From NCBI GenBank assembly GCA_030646695.1, contig JAUSLF010000078.1, positions 1 to 64,000 of the forward strand: 64,000 bases of DNA, written 5' to 3'. The stretch comes from Nitrosomonadaceae bacterium. GTDB taxonomy: Bacteria; Pseudomonadota; Gammaproteobacteria; Burkholderiales; Nitrosomonadaceae. Both the position numbers and the translations under genes were made by a program. Below are positions 1 to 7,611 of the stretch, in pieces (positions within the stretch are counted from its first letter, which is position 1; every line of letters starts with the position of its first letter). The notes under the pieces were generated by a model, which was not told where the DNA came from, did no database searches, and worked only from the letters and a program-made list of their open reading frames with translations.

Positions 1-27
1 CCTGCGAATTTCGTAAATAATGTCCAT
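1..27 (-). CDS. start of an unidentified gene running off the left edge
   Basis: An ATG at 27-25 on the minus strand opens nine codons (MDIIYEIRR) before the window ends. A GGAG lies about ten bases upstream of this ATG, so it could be a real start. Nine residues are too few to name a family. They faintly recall the N-termini of IS21-type transposases, but that is a guess. It would be transcribed in the same direction as the lipoprotein gene upstream of it. Confidence 0.25.
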
Positions 28-67
28 GTAAAACACTCCAGATACCCCCGGCTAAAACGCCGGATGA

Positions 68-820
68 TTACATACTGGGGTGGAAACTATTGGACGCTGT
101 TTCCACCCCTAATCTGGAAAGTTTTGCACGCTGTTTGACAGCCTGATAAGCTAGATCTGGAATAGCCAGTACCAATCTTCTGGCAAGATCGTGGATTACC
201 CGGACCCCTTGCTCACCCATAAGGTTTAATCCCGCAAAAACCACATTCATAGCAAGACTCACCATGCCAAACGGCACTCCTCCGCCCCTGAGCACTGCGG
301 TGTGGCTGCCCTGCCAGAGCACGGCTCCGGTGGAAGCCTTGATGATCCGCACATTGGCTCCGGCACGAACTTCAGAGTACACCCCATAGAACCTTACCGC
401 TCCGTCAGTCACTTCACCTTGCATGATGGTGTCACAGCCAATTGATCTGGCCACCGTAGCGGTTGAATCTTCCCCCGACCCATCGGTCGCCTTGATTGCC
501 GCATCGATTTGTTGCAGCGCCACCAGACGAATACCGGTTGGCGCCAGATGTGCGTGCAGCGCAGATCGAATGGATTCCGCGCTCCTAAGATCCTCCTTCC
601 TGGCCGTGAGCGGAAAGACCGCAAGGCAGGACAAGTGCGTGGACTTTAATTCTGGAGAAGACTCGAAGACGACGACATCATTGACGGCCTCCATGATGGT
701 ATCCGTTGTTTTGACCGATTCTGGATTACGTTTAGCATAATCAGCACTACGCTCAACATAACGAGTCGCACACCCCGTAATGCCGAATATGCAGATGATC
801 AAGAGTAGGGGCAATCTCAT
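68..820 (-). CDS. putative GNA1162/DUF799-like lipoprotein
   Basis: A 250-residue exported protein. The N-terminus has a hydrophobic segment ending in a lipobox (FGITGC, Cys17), so it should be lipidated and held at a membrane. The body reads like the DUF799/GNA1162 and CsgG-like fold: a conserved VFP strand near residue 68, a GCD-TIMQGEV segment around 130, and a VLWQGSH segment near 170. Its ATG overlaps the stop of the DUF4384-type gene upstream by four bases, so the two are probably co-translated. The last dozen codons run through an 11-bp inverted repeat (77-109), so the natural C-terminus may have been altered. Export is well supported; the family call is from remembered motifs only. 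Confidence 0.65.
   Translation of the reverse strand: MRLPLLLIICIFGITGCATRYVERSADYAKRNPESVKTTDTIMEAVNDVVVFESSPELKSTHLSCLAVFPLTARKEDLRSAESIRSALHAHLAPTGIRLVALQQIDAAIKATDGSGEDSTATVARSIGCDTIMQGEVTDGAVRFYGVYSEVRAGANVRIIKASTGAVLWQGSHTAVLRGGGVPFGMVSLAMNVVFAGLNLMGEQGVRVIHDLARRLVLAIPDLAYQAVKQRAKLSRLGVETASNSFHPSM
77..109. repeat. 11-bp perfect inverted repeat
   Basis: GGGGTGGAAAC at 77-87 is repeated in inverse orientation at 99-109, with an 11-base loop. It lies inside the last codons of the lipoprotein gene. On the minus strand it is not followed by a run of T, so it is not a classical intrinsic terminator. Confidence 0.6.
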
Positions 821-1692
821 TGAACTGATGTCCCTCGATCCATTTTGCGAATAAGCTGGTAACCGCGCTTGACGACCCGCCTTTCATCCAGAGGAATCTC
901 GCGCAGCCTGGATTTAAAGTCTGCAAAATCGTAGCTCGACAGCCATTTGATGGGGTTCTTTGTTCCGATCACGATCAGGTATTCATCCACAAAACTCTTG
1001 CTCTTGGGCAGCGATTCCGGCCAAATCATTGTGAAATTATAGGCCGCCCGTTTATGCTCAGTGGGTATGCTGGTTTTTTTAGCGATATGATTCTGGGGAT
1101 CCATTTCATTTGGAAACATCTGTGTCACGGCATTGCTACTCTGGTACGGTACCCAATTAAAAATGGCGACATGCATGGGGACCGTAGGCTCAAGCTCGAG
1201 GGTCAGCGCTTCACCTGCGCGAAACATCTTCCCGTTGACGTTTACTTTGACATCAAAATTTGAGTCTGGCTTGCGGCCGGGTATAACGATATCGGCGGTA
1301 AGCATTACGATGCAGGCCTTTGCACCCATTCTCGATTCGATCACCTTCTGATTCGCAGTCACCGCCCGGATGTCCCCCTCGATTAAAGACCAGGACACAC
1401 GATTCAGCTCGCAACCGTAGTCGGACTTGCTGCCGCTGGTCTCCCGGCAGGACATCTGTTCTTCCATGGAAATACTTTCACCGAACACTCTGCTCAGAGC
1501 GGTTGCTTTAGCCCGCTCCTCCGCAAGTCTGCAGGCATCTGCCTCTGAAGTCTCCGGGCCATAGAGATACTCTCCCCTGGCACTCACCACCTCAGCATGG
1601 AGCGGACTCATGGGCGCCAGGAAAAAGGCGGCAAGAATCAGCAGGTAGGCGTTATCTGGCAGATTTTTCATTTCTCGTAACCATCGCAACAT
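817..1692 (-). CDS. exported DUF4384-type protein
   Basis: A 291-residue protein with a secretion signal (hydrophobic stretch about residues 16-33, probable cleavage after LHA). A start at the eighth codon (position 1671) would give a more typical signal peptide than the upstream ATG. The first half resembles a LPP20/DUF-type domain with repeated Cys. The second half (about 150-265) has the pattern seen in DUF4384 proteins: FRAGEALTLELEP, then VAIFNWVPYQ and LIVIGTKNPI. Such domains often accompany lipoproteins or surface-assembly systems; the function is unknown. The stop overlaps the start of the downstream lipoprotein gene by four bases, marking a two-gene operon. Confidence 0.65.
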   Translation of the reverse strand: MLRWLREMKNLPDNAYLLILAAFFLAPMSPLHAEVVSARGEYLYGPETSEADACRLAEERAKATALSRVFGESISMEEQMSCRETSGSKSDYGCELNRVSWSLIEGDIRAVTANQKVIESRMGAKACIVMLTADIVIPGRKPDSNFDVKVNVNGKMFRAGEALTLELEPTVPMHVAIFNWVPYQSSNAVTQMFPNEMDPQNHIAKKTSIPTEHKRAAYNFTMIWPESLPKSKSFVDEYLIVIGTKNPIKWLSSYDFADFKSRLREIPLDERRVVKRGYQLIRKMDRGTSVQ

Positions 1693-1741
1693 GCCCAGTA
1701 TGACACAAGGATTAAGCTAATAGCTGACCAATACTCTTGCA

Positions 1742-1923
1742 CTATCCCCGATCAATTGCGGGTCCTGCTGGCGGTTGCGCCTCTGAGCGATTGGGTATGT
1801 AACGTCCTGAAGCATCCCAGCCATTAAACCTGCTTACCGCAAATAGCCTGGCCTGACGCGCTGCGACTCCAGCACGACCTGATAACGGGCCGGAGCTTCC
1901 CGCACTGCCAGCGGCTCATTCAT
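1742..1923 (-). pseudogene. decayed coding fragment, frameshifted
   Basis: On the minus strand an ATG at 1923 opens MNEPLAVREAPARYQVVLE and runs to a TAA at 1834-1836. A second coherent frame (LFAVSRFNGWDASGRYIP) continues from about 1853 to a TAG at 1742-1744. Joined by a one-base shift near 1850, they read as one protein tail of about 60 residues. I do not recognise the family. It lies where hsdS or hsdR of the neighbouring type I system might be expected, but nothing in the sequence ties it to either. Confidence 0.3.
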
Positions 1924-1945
1924 GCTTGCCGCCCTCGGCAGCGGT

Positions 1946-2101
1946 CATGCATAGAAAACCGCCATTTCGTATGCATGTGCAGTCGGGCGTGTATAGAAAA
2001 CCACCGTTTCGGGTACACGTTCCGCCCGTCATAGGTAAATAATTCGTTTTTTTACCCACGTAGTTCGTGTCATGGGTAAGGAACAGGTGTTTTTTACTCA
2101 T
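1946..2101. repeat. array of four 29-32 base hairpin modules
   Basis: Two modules of exactly 32 bases (1946-1977 and 1988-2019) share a loop core close to AGAAAACCRCCRTTTCG. Their stems differ: CATGCATA/TATGCATG in one, CGTGTA/TACACG in the other. Both arms change together, so the hairpin is kept while the sequence is not. Two further modules (about 2031-2059 and 2072-2101) have GGTAAA/TTTACC and ATGGGTAA/TTACTCAT stems. A 61-codon frame on the minus strand (1916-2101) reads through them, giving two RNGGFL peptides; I regard it as non-coding. The array abuts the stop codon of fic. Confidence 0.65.
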
Positions 2102-3189
2102 ATCAGCGCTTCGGGTTTGGCGCTCACATTTTGCAGGAGCACATACAGTGTGTCGTTGAGGTAGTAGTTGTCTTTGCCCAGTTTGTGCTTGGAGAGCAAG
2201 CCGATGCGCACCGCTTCGTCGAGATATTTGGCTGCTGTTTTGCGGGTGACTTGCAATTCGTCCATCACAAATTCGATCTTGGTGTACGGATGACGGAACA
2301 GGTTGTTGATTAAATCCTGGCTATAGACTTTAGGCAGTTCGGTGCGCAGCTTTTCCTTGTGCTGCTGCATCAGTGCCACGATGGCGGTAATCAGCGCGGT
2401 GGTTTGGCGCGAGGTTTGTTCTACTCCGTCGAGCATATACAGCAGCCAGCTTTCCCAGTTGCCCGTGTCGCGGGTGGCTTGCAGCAGACGGTAGTAGTCG
2501 GCTTTGTTCTGGTTGATATAGCGGCTCAGGTACAGCACAGGGCTGCCCAGCAAGCCGTGTTGCACCAAATACAAAATATTGATGATGCGGCCTGTTCTGC
2601 CGTTGCCGTCGTAGAAGGGATGGATGCTTTCAAACTGGTGATGGATGATCGCCATTTTGGTGAGCGGGTCCCAGTCACACAACTCGTCTTCATTGATGAA
2701 GCGTTCCAGGTTGGTCATCAAGGCGATGATTTCATCGGGGTGTTGCGGCGGGGTATAAACGGTTGCGCCGGTGAGGCCATTCTTCAGCGCGGTGCCGGGC
2801 AGTTTACGAAAGCCTGCGCGGCTCTCTTCGATGCCGGCTTGTATTTCCAGTATATCGTTATTGGTGAGCAGCCCGGTGCGCTTGACCTGCTCGAAGCCGT
2901 TGCGCAAGGCGGTGGCGTAGTTGTGTACCTCTTTCGCCGCAACAGAGACAAACTGCCGCGCGGTGCTGTCGCTGCGGTACAGGTCGTCATGGGTGGTGAT
3001 GATGTTTTCAATTGCGGAGCTGTCTTTGGCTTCCTGTAGTGACAGTGTGCTGATGAGGATGCTTTGATTGGGTATGCTGGCAACCACACCTTTCAACTCG
3101 GCCAGCGCCTGATGTGCCTTGGCGAGTTTTTTCAACACCGTTATGGATTCGATGTCTTGCTCAAACGGCAATGGTTTGATTGTGCTCAT
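2098..3189 (-). CDS. fic: Fic-family protein, class II self-inhibited
   Basis: A 363-residue Fic protein, expected to transfer AMP from ATP onto hydroxyl side chains of a target. Residues 57-62 (SSAIEN) fit the inhibitory helix motif (S/T)xxxE(G/N) placed before the Fic core, which marks class II enzymes that block their own ATP site. The catalytic loop HPFYDGNGRTGR lies at 190-201 with all key residues (His190, Asp/Asn, Arg) present. The C-terminal third looks like a winged-helix domain (about 290-350), as is common in this class. Its ATG overlaps the stop of hsdM by four bases (3186-3189), so the two are translated together. Fic genes of this type are frequent passengers inside type I restriction operons; the target here is unknown. 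Confidence 0.9.
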   Translation of the reverse strand: MSTIKPLPFEQDIESITVLKKLAKAHQALAELKGVVASIPNQSILISTLSLQEAKDSSAIENIITTHDDLYRSDSTARQFVSVAAKEVHNYATALRNGFEQVKRTGLLTNNDILEIQAGIEESRAGFRKLPGTALKNGLTGATVYTPPQHPDEIIALMTNLERFINEDELCDWDPLTKMAIIHHQFESIHPFYDGNGRTGRIINILYLVQHGLLGSPVLYLSRYINQNKADYYRLLQATRDTGNWESWLLYMLDGVEQTSRQTTALITAIVALMQQHKEKLRTELPKVYSQDLINNLFRHPYTKIEFVMDELQVTRKTAAKYLDEAVRIGLLSKHKLGKDNYYLNDTLYVLLQNVSAKPEALI

Positions 3190-5615
3190 GGTTGGAATCC
3201 CATTTTTCGCAGGTGTGCTTCCACCTTTGCACTCAAGTTTGCCACGTTATCAGCCAGCACAGGCAGCGGGGTTTCGTAGCGTTCTGCCAGTTCTTTCACG
3301 CGCTGGGTAAGGGCTTGGCTGATGCGATCCATCTCGCCGTGGATGTCTTTGTCCAGAGCGGCCAGCCATTTGTCGTCCACCACCAGCGTTTTGATTTCGG
3401 CTTCGCTGAGCTTGGGATATTTCGCATAGGCCAACAGGTCAAGTTCGGCCTCGGCATCCTTGAGGGATTTTTTGAGGTCGGCTTCCTGCGTGCTGAGTTG
3501 CAGCCACGCATCGAGCGCGGCGATTTCTTCTTTGGCGGTTTTGTCGCCTTTGATTTCTTTCAGGCGCGCGCTGACGTTGGCTTTGTTCACTTTGTCGAGT
3601 TCGGCATAGGCACCGTCTTCGCCGCCATGTTCTTCTTCCAGTTCGGTCATTTGGGCGGTGACGCTTTCCAGCGTTGCTTCCAGTTCGCGGATGGCTTGCT
3701 GCTGTGCGGCGAAGTAACGATCCACGATGAGTTGCTTGGGCACGAGGTCGCACGCCCAGCCTTTGTCCACTTCCTTGATCGTTTTACCTTCCTTGTTTTT
3801 CTTGACCTCAATGATGCGATAGGTCGTTGCCTTCCAGCCATCGGCGGTGATGAGGTAGCAGTCGTCCTGCATAGTCGCTGCCCAGTAGTCCATCAGGTGT
3901 TGATAGACGTCGTATTTATCGATGAGCGGTTTGCCGGTATAAAAGGCGAGCAGGCTTTCGGACATCTGGCTGATGAGGTCTTTCGGATGGAAGCCTGCTT
4001 CCAGTGTCTTGAGCGCTATAGCACTCTGCCCGCGCCATGACGCAAAGAGTGTGTTCATGCTTTCGATGAAGGTGACGAACTCGGGATGCCCGTAGATGGT
4101 GGGTTTGATGGCTTGCTTGGGAACGGCCAGATCAAGGTAGCCAGTGCGGCGGGTTTGGGAAATGCGTTTGAACAAGGTCTGCCGCAGTTGCGGGCACACG
4201 TCCCAATACGCATGCAAGGCATCGACGTTGGCGCTGGGAATGCCGCCCTTCAGATGACCTGCGATGTCCTGGATATCTTCGGCTTGTTGGCTGTCGATGT
4301 AGCGCGGGATGTTGAGGTTGAATTCGTTCTTCTCGATTTCTTCGACGCTGACCATGCGCGAGTATTTAGGAATCTCCAGCCGCTTGTTGAAAACATCGAC
4401 GATTTGGTGGATGTCGCAATCGCGCAAGCGGTTTTTGTTACCGTCCTTGAGATAGCCGCTGCTGGCGTCGATCATAAAGATGCCTTTGCGGGTGTGGGCG
4501 TTTTCCTTGTCGATGACAACGATGCAGGCGGGAATACCGGTGCCGTAGAACAGATTGGCGGGCAGGCCGATGATGCCTTTGATGTAGCCTTTGCGGATGA
4601 GGTTCTTGCGAATATCGGCTTCGGCATTGCCGCGAAACAATACACCGTGCGGCAGAATACATGCGCCCTTCCCTGTACTCTTGAGCGAACGGATGATGTG
4701 CAGCAGGTAGGCATAGTCGCCCTGCTTGGCGGGCGGTGTGCCGTAATGTTGAAAGCGTTCGTGCGGGTCGTTGAGCGGGTCGATGCCGGTGCTCCAGCGT
4801 TTGTCGCTGAAAGGCGGATTGGCAACCACGTAGTCAAAGGTTTTGAGCTTGCCGTCTTCGCCGGTGTAGAGCGGGTTCGCCAAGGTGCTGTGTCCGCCTT
4901 TGATGAGTGCCGTGGGTTTGTTGTGCAGGATCATGTTCATCCGCGCCAAACCGGAAGTAGCGGTGTCTTTTTCCTGGCCGTAAAGCGTGACTTCCGCTTT
5001 GGCTTCATCGCCCACTTTCAACAGCAGCGAGCCCGAGCCGCAGGTTGGGTCATACACAGTGGTGGTGTTTGTGGTGTGCGCATCGCGGATGCCAATGATC
5101 TGCGCCATGACTCGGCTGACTTCGGCAGGTGTATAGAACTGGCCTTTGCTCTTGCCGCTCTCGGTGGCGAAGTGGCGCATCAGGTATTCGTAGGCATCAC
5201 CGAGGATGTCGTCGCCCTCTGCACGGTTTTTGCTGAAATCGAGCGCCTTGTTTTCGAAGATGCCGATGAGGTTGGTGAGGCGCTCGACAATTTCCTGACC
5301 ACTACCCAGTTTGCTGGGGTCATTGAAGTCCGGCATGTCGGATAGCTTGTTGGCGTTGGCCAACGGCCCGATGATCTTCTTGTTGATCTGGTCGCCGATG
5401 TCAGGCCTGCCCTTGAGAGCAACCATGTCCTTGAAGCTGGCACCTTCGGGGATGGTGATCGGCGCAAAAGGCACGTCAGCGTATTTATCGCTGACGTATT
5501 TGATGAACAGCATCATCAGCACGTAGTCCTTGTACTGGCTAGCATCCATGCCGCCGCGCAGTTCGTCACAACTGGACCAGAGAGAGGAATAGAGTTCGGA
5601 TTTTTTCAGGGCCAT
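3186..5615 (-). CDS. hsdM: type I restriction-modification N6-adenine methyltransferase, M subunit
   Basis: An 809-residue HsdM. The N-terminal helical domain starts with the typical HsdM pattern (LWSSCDELRGGMD). The SAM-binding motif DPTCGSG is at 189-195 and the catalytic NPPF motif at 266-269, both intact. The C-terminal 320 residues include long charged coiled-coil stretches (about 600-720), typical of the long HsdM subfamily. HsdM normally works with a specificity subunit HsdS, and with HsdR for cleavage. Neither is present downstream, where only fic, a hairpin-repeat array and unrelated secreted-protein genes follow. The protein may therefore be idle unless an HsdS is supplied elsewhere. 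Confidence 0.93.
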   Translation of the reverse strand: MALKKSELYSSLWSSCDELRGGMDASQYKDYVLMMLFIKYVSDKYADVPFAPITIPEGASFKDMVALKGRPDIGDQINKKIIGPLANANKLSDMPDFNDPSKLGSGQEIVERLTNLIGIFENKALDFSKNRAEGDDILGDAYEYLMRHFATESGKSKGQFYTPAEVSRVMAQIIGIRDAHTTNTTTVYDPTCGSGSLLLKVGDEAKAEVTLYGQEKDTATSGLARMNMILHNKPTALIKGGHSTLANPLYTGEDGKLKTFDYVVANPPFSDKRWSTGIDPLNDPHERFQHYGTPPAKQGDYAYLLHIIRSLKSTGKGACILPHGVLFRGNAEADIRKNLIRKGYIKGIIGLPANLFYGTGIPACIVVIDKENAHTRKGIFMIDASSGYLKDGNKNRLRDCDIHQIVDVFNKRLEIPKYSRMVSVEEIEKNEFNLNIPRYIDSQQAEDIQDIAGHLKGGIPSANVDALHAYWDVCPQLRQTLFKRISQTRRTGYLDLAVPKQAIKPTIYGHPEFVTFIESMNTLFASWRGQSAIALKTLEAGFHPKDLISQMSESLLAFYTGKPLIDKYDVYQHLMDYWAATMQDDCYLITADGWKATTYRIIEVKKNKEGKTIKEVDKGWACDLVPKQLIVDRYFAAQQQAIRELEATLESVTAQMTELEEEHGGEDGAYAELDKVNKANVSARLKEIKGDKTAKEEIAALDAWLQLSTQEADLKKSLKDAEAELDLLAYAKYPKLSEAEIKTLVVDDKWLAALDKDIHGEMDRISQALTQRVKELAERYETPLPVLADNVANLSAKVEAHLRKMGFQP

Positions 5616-6089
5616 AGTGTTTAAACTCTTTTTCTGCTGAGGCGGGACACCATTGCAGTGATTAAAGCGGGGCTGACTTGGTTATGGTAAAGCACGCATT
5701 CATCCAGCACTGAATTTCCTAAAATAGCAGCACGCTGAATTCTGGCTTATATCTAGCACTTTGTCATCTTGAATGACTAATTGGTGACCGTCTCTTATCG
5801 GTACATTTGGGGGCTGCGGGGAGTGCATTTGATACGACCTGGCCGGAACGCCATTTGTCAGATTATGTTTGAGCCACTACACCTGGACAGCTACCAGTGC
5901 GGACGTCTGCACTGGCAGCTCAGCAGCGAGAGTCGCTCACATTGGAGTAGTGGAAGATCGCACGACGTGCGTTCTATCTGAAAGTCATCACCTTCGTGCG
6001 GCCTGGATCAGTGACATCTCTACAGCTTTCCTCTCCAGCAGAACCTGCGCTTGCTTCACTTCAAAGCAAATGAACTTCCGCAAGGACGT
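5616..6089. other. intergenic region without a supported gene
   Basis: This 474-base stretch separates hsdM from the next minus-strand gene and should hold the hsdM promoter near its left end. Short open frames on the plus strand lack a ribosome binding site and any family resemblance. The only clear structure is the palindrome at 5889-5920. Confidence 0.5.
5889..5920. repeat. 32-base near-perfect palindrome
   Basis: The arms AGCTaCCAGTGCgGAC and GTCtGCACTGGcAGCT pair at all but two positions and are centred on GACGTC, with no loop. It lies alone in a gene-free stretch, about 170 bases beyond the 3' end of the minus-strand gene at 6090-6557 and about 270 bases upstream of the hsdM start. It could be a protein-binding site, a relic of a mobile-element end or a terminator-like hairpin. 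Confidence 0.6.
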
Positions 6090-6557
6090 TTACGGGACGT
6101 AACGTAACAGATTGGAGACGAGGGTGTGGAAGGTTTTCTTGGGATCCTGCTCTTTGCCGGAGACCAGTTCTGCTGCCGGGCTTTTCTCGTCGGACGCCAC
6201 CGTGTAAAAGAACCGGCAGTAGTTTTCCCAATCCTTGTTGTAGTCCCGCAGCTGCTCTTGCGGGACATGACGCCGGAAGTTTTCGAAAGCCTCCCTCATT
6301 GCAGGCAAGCGGGCGTAAAGGCGCGCCTCGATGTCCTGAGGCCAGTTGACGGGCTCAGGGTACAGGCCGGAGAGCGCCGTGAGGATGGTAGAACGAAAAT
6401 CCTCGGCAGCTCTGGCTTGGCGTCTGCGGTCGACCACTTCATAAATTCCAATAACAATGACGATCAGGGCAAGCAAAGCCAACGGCCACATGGGCATGTG
6501 ACTGAAATAGGCAGATATCTGGTCGTAGGCAGATACCTGGTCAGTAGGTTCGTTCAT
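6090..6557 (-). CDS. single-pass membrane protein of unknown function
   Basis: A 155-residue protein with one membrane segment near residues 23-41 (WPLALLALIVIVIGIYEVV), followed by a positively charged RRRQAR stop-transfer stretch. This predicts a short periplasmic N-terminus and a cytoplasmic C-terminal domain of about 110 residues rich in aromatic residues and charges. The N-terminus repeats QVSAYDQISAYF. I do not recognise a family. It lies about 110 bases beyond the 3' end of rlpA, in the same orientation as the cell-elongation operon. The length, the clean membrane topology and the absence of a better overlapping frame support it as a gene. Confidence 0.6.
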   Translation of the reverse strand: MNEPTDQVSAYDQISAYFSHMPMWPLALLALIVIVIGIYEVVDRRRQARAAEDFRSTILTALSGLYPEPVNWPQDIEARLYARLPAMREAFENFRRHVPQEQLRDYNKDWENYCRFFYTVASDEKSPAAELVSGKEQDPKKTFHTLVSNLLRYVP

Positions 6558-6666
6558 ATTCTTCCTGGTCTTCGGATGGTTCCACCGGATGCCGAGTGGG
6601 AACGGTGGAGATTATAGGCTCTGGCGAGGCGCGGTCAACCTTGACTGTACCACTATTCGCACCGGT

Positions 6667-7611
6667 TCAGCGTACCAACAACACCGGTTTGATGGCCAGG
6701 CTCTGGGCAATCTTGTCGGCAGCCTGTTGCGCCAATGTCTGATCGGCATAAGGGCCGGCATGCACTCTGAACAAGCCATCTTTTGCGCTGATGCCAAGAG
6801 TATCCGCCACTGAGGAAAGTTCGGCGCGCATGCGCGTAAGGAAATTATCTGCGTTGTCGTAGACGCTGAAAGCACCCAACTGTAGATAGATTCCGCTCTC
6901 ATTGTCAGCGACGGCGGTAGCGGCGGCAGGTGCGCTCACCGTTGCAGCGGCGGGCGGCGCGGCTGCAATCTGCGTGGCGGGTTCTCTGCCCGGAAGAATG
7001 CTTTCCACTTCCACCCCAGCGCTGCCACCGCCCAGCACACCGAGCTTGTGAGCGGCAGTATAGGAAAGATCGATCAGGCGGTCGGAATGAAACGGGCCGC
7101 GGTCGTTGACGCGCACCACTACGGACTTGCCGTTCTTGATGTTGGTGACGCGGACGTAGCTGGGCAGCGGCAGAATGGGGTGAGCGGCGGTCATGGCATA
7201 CATGTCGTAGGTTTCGCCGGATGCGGTTTTCTGCCCATGGTAGCGGCGTCCGTACCACGAGGCGATGCCTCGTTCCTTGTATGGTTCCAGCGCAGTCATC
7301 GGCGTGTACGATTTACCCAGCGCGACATAAGGCCGCATGTTGGCTTTGCGCAAGGGTTCATGCCGAGGGGTGGCGTCAGGCAAAGCAGCGAGATTGGATG
7401 GTGGATTATCGCCAGGGCCGTCATCCAGATAATATCCACCGCCCCTTTTGGTCACGGAGCCGGATGCGGCAGAAGACGCCTGTTCCGAGGTGTCGCGTTT
7501 CGGGACACTACTGCAGCCGGCAAGAACCAGGAGAGCGGCCAGCGCGATAATTTGCGCAGCTGCTATGGGGTGATACGACACGCTTTTGCATCCTGTATCG
7601 TTGTTCATCAC
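6667..7611 (-). CDS. rlpA: RlpA, septal ring lytic transglycosylase lipoprotein
   Basis: A 314-residue lipoprotein: a hydrophobic signal ending in LAGC (about residue 33), then the double-psi beta-barrel RlpA domain (about 115-205) with the hallmark GIASWYG, then a C-terminal SPOR domain (about 240-314) that binds denuded glycan at division sites. RlpA cleaves glycan strands lacking stem peptides in Pseudomonas; other homologues may be inactive. A low-complexity Ala/Pro linker (about 215-238) joins the two domains. The ATG overlaps the rodA stop by four bases, and the gene closes the mreBCD-mrdA-rodA operon, a common arrangement in proteobacteria. Confidence 0.95.
   Translation of the reverse strand: MMNNDTGCKSVSYHPIAAAQIIALAALLVLAGCSSVPKRDTSEQASSAASGSVTKRGGGYYLDDGPGDNPPSNLAALPDATPRHEPLRKANMRPYVALGKSYTPMTALEPYKERGIASWYGRRYHGQKTASGETYDMYAMTAAHPILPLPSYVRVTNIKNGKSVVVRVNDRGPFHSDRLIDLSYTAAHKLGVLGGGSAGVEVESILPGREPATQIAAAPPAAATVSAPAAATAVADNESGIYLQLGAFSVYDNADNFLTRMRAELSSVADTLGISAKDGLFRVHAGPYADQTLAQQAADKIAQSLAIKPVLLVR

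Noticed and set aside
1946-2101. Possible CRISPR array
   Set aside because: The units differ in their stems and come in two types, with spacers of about 10 bases, and no cas genes are near. They are hairpin repeats, not CRISPR.
1916-2101. 61-codon frame with two RNGGFL peptides
   Set aside because: It only reads through the hairpin repeats and begins inside one of them. No ribosome binding site was seen.
4086-5345. 419-codon open frame on the strand opposite hsdM
   Set aside because: It lies wholly within a certain hsdM gene, has no domain pattern, and reflects GC-rich third positions of hsdM.
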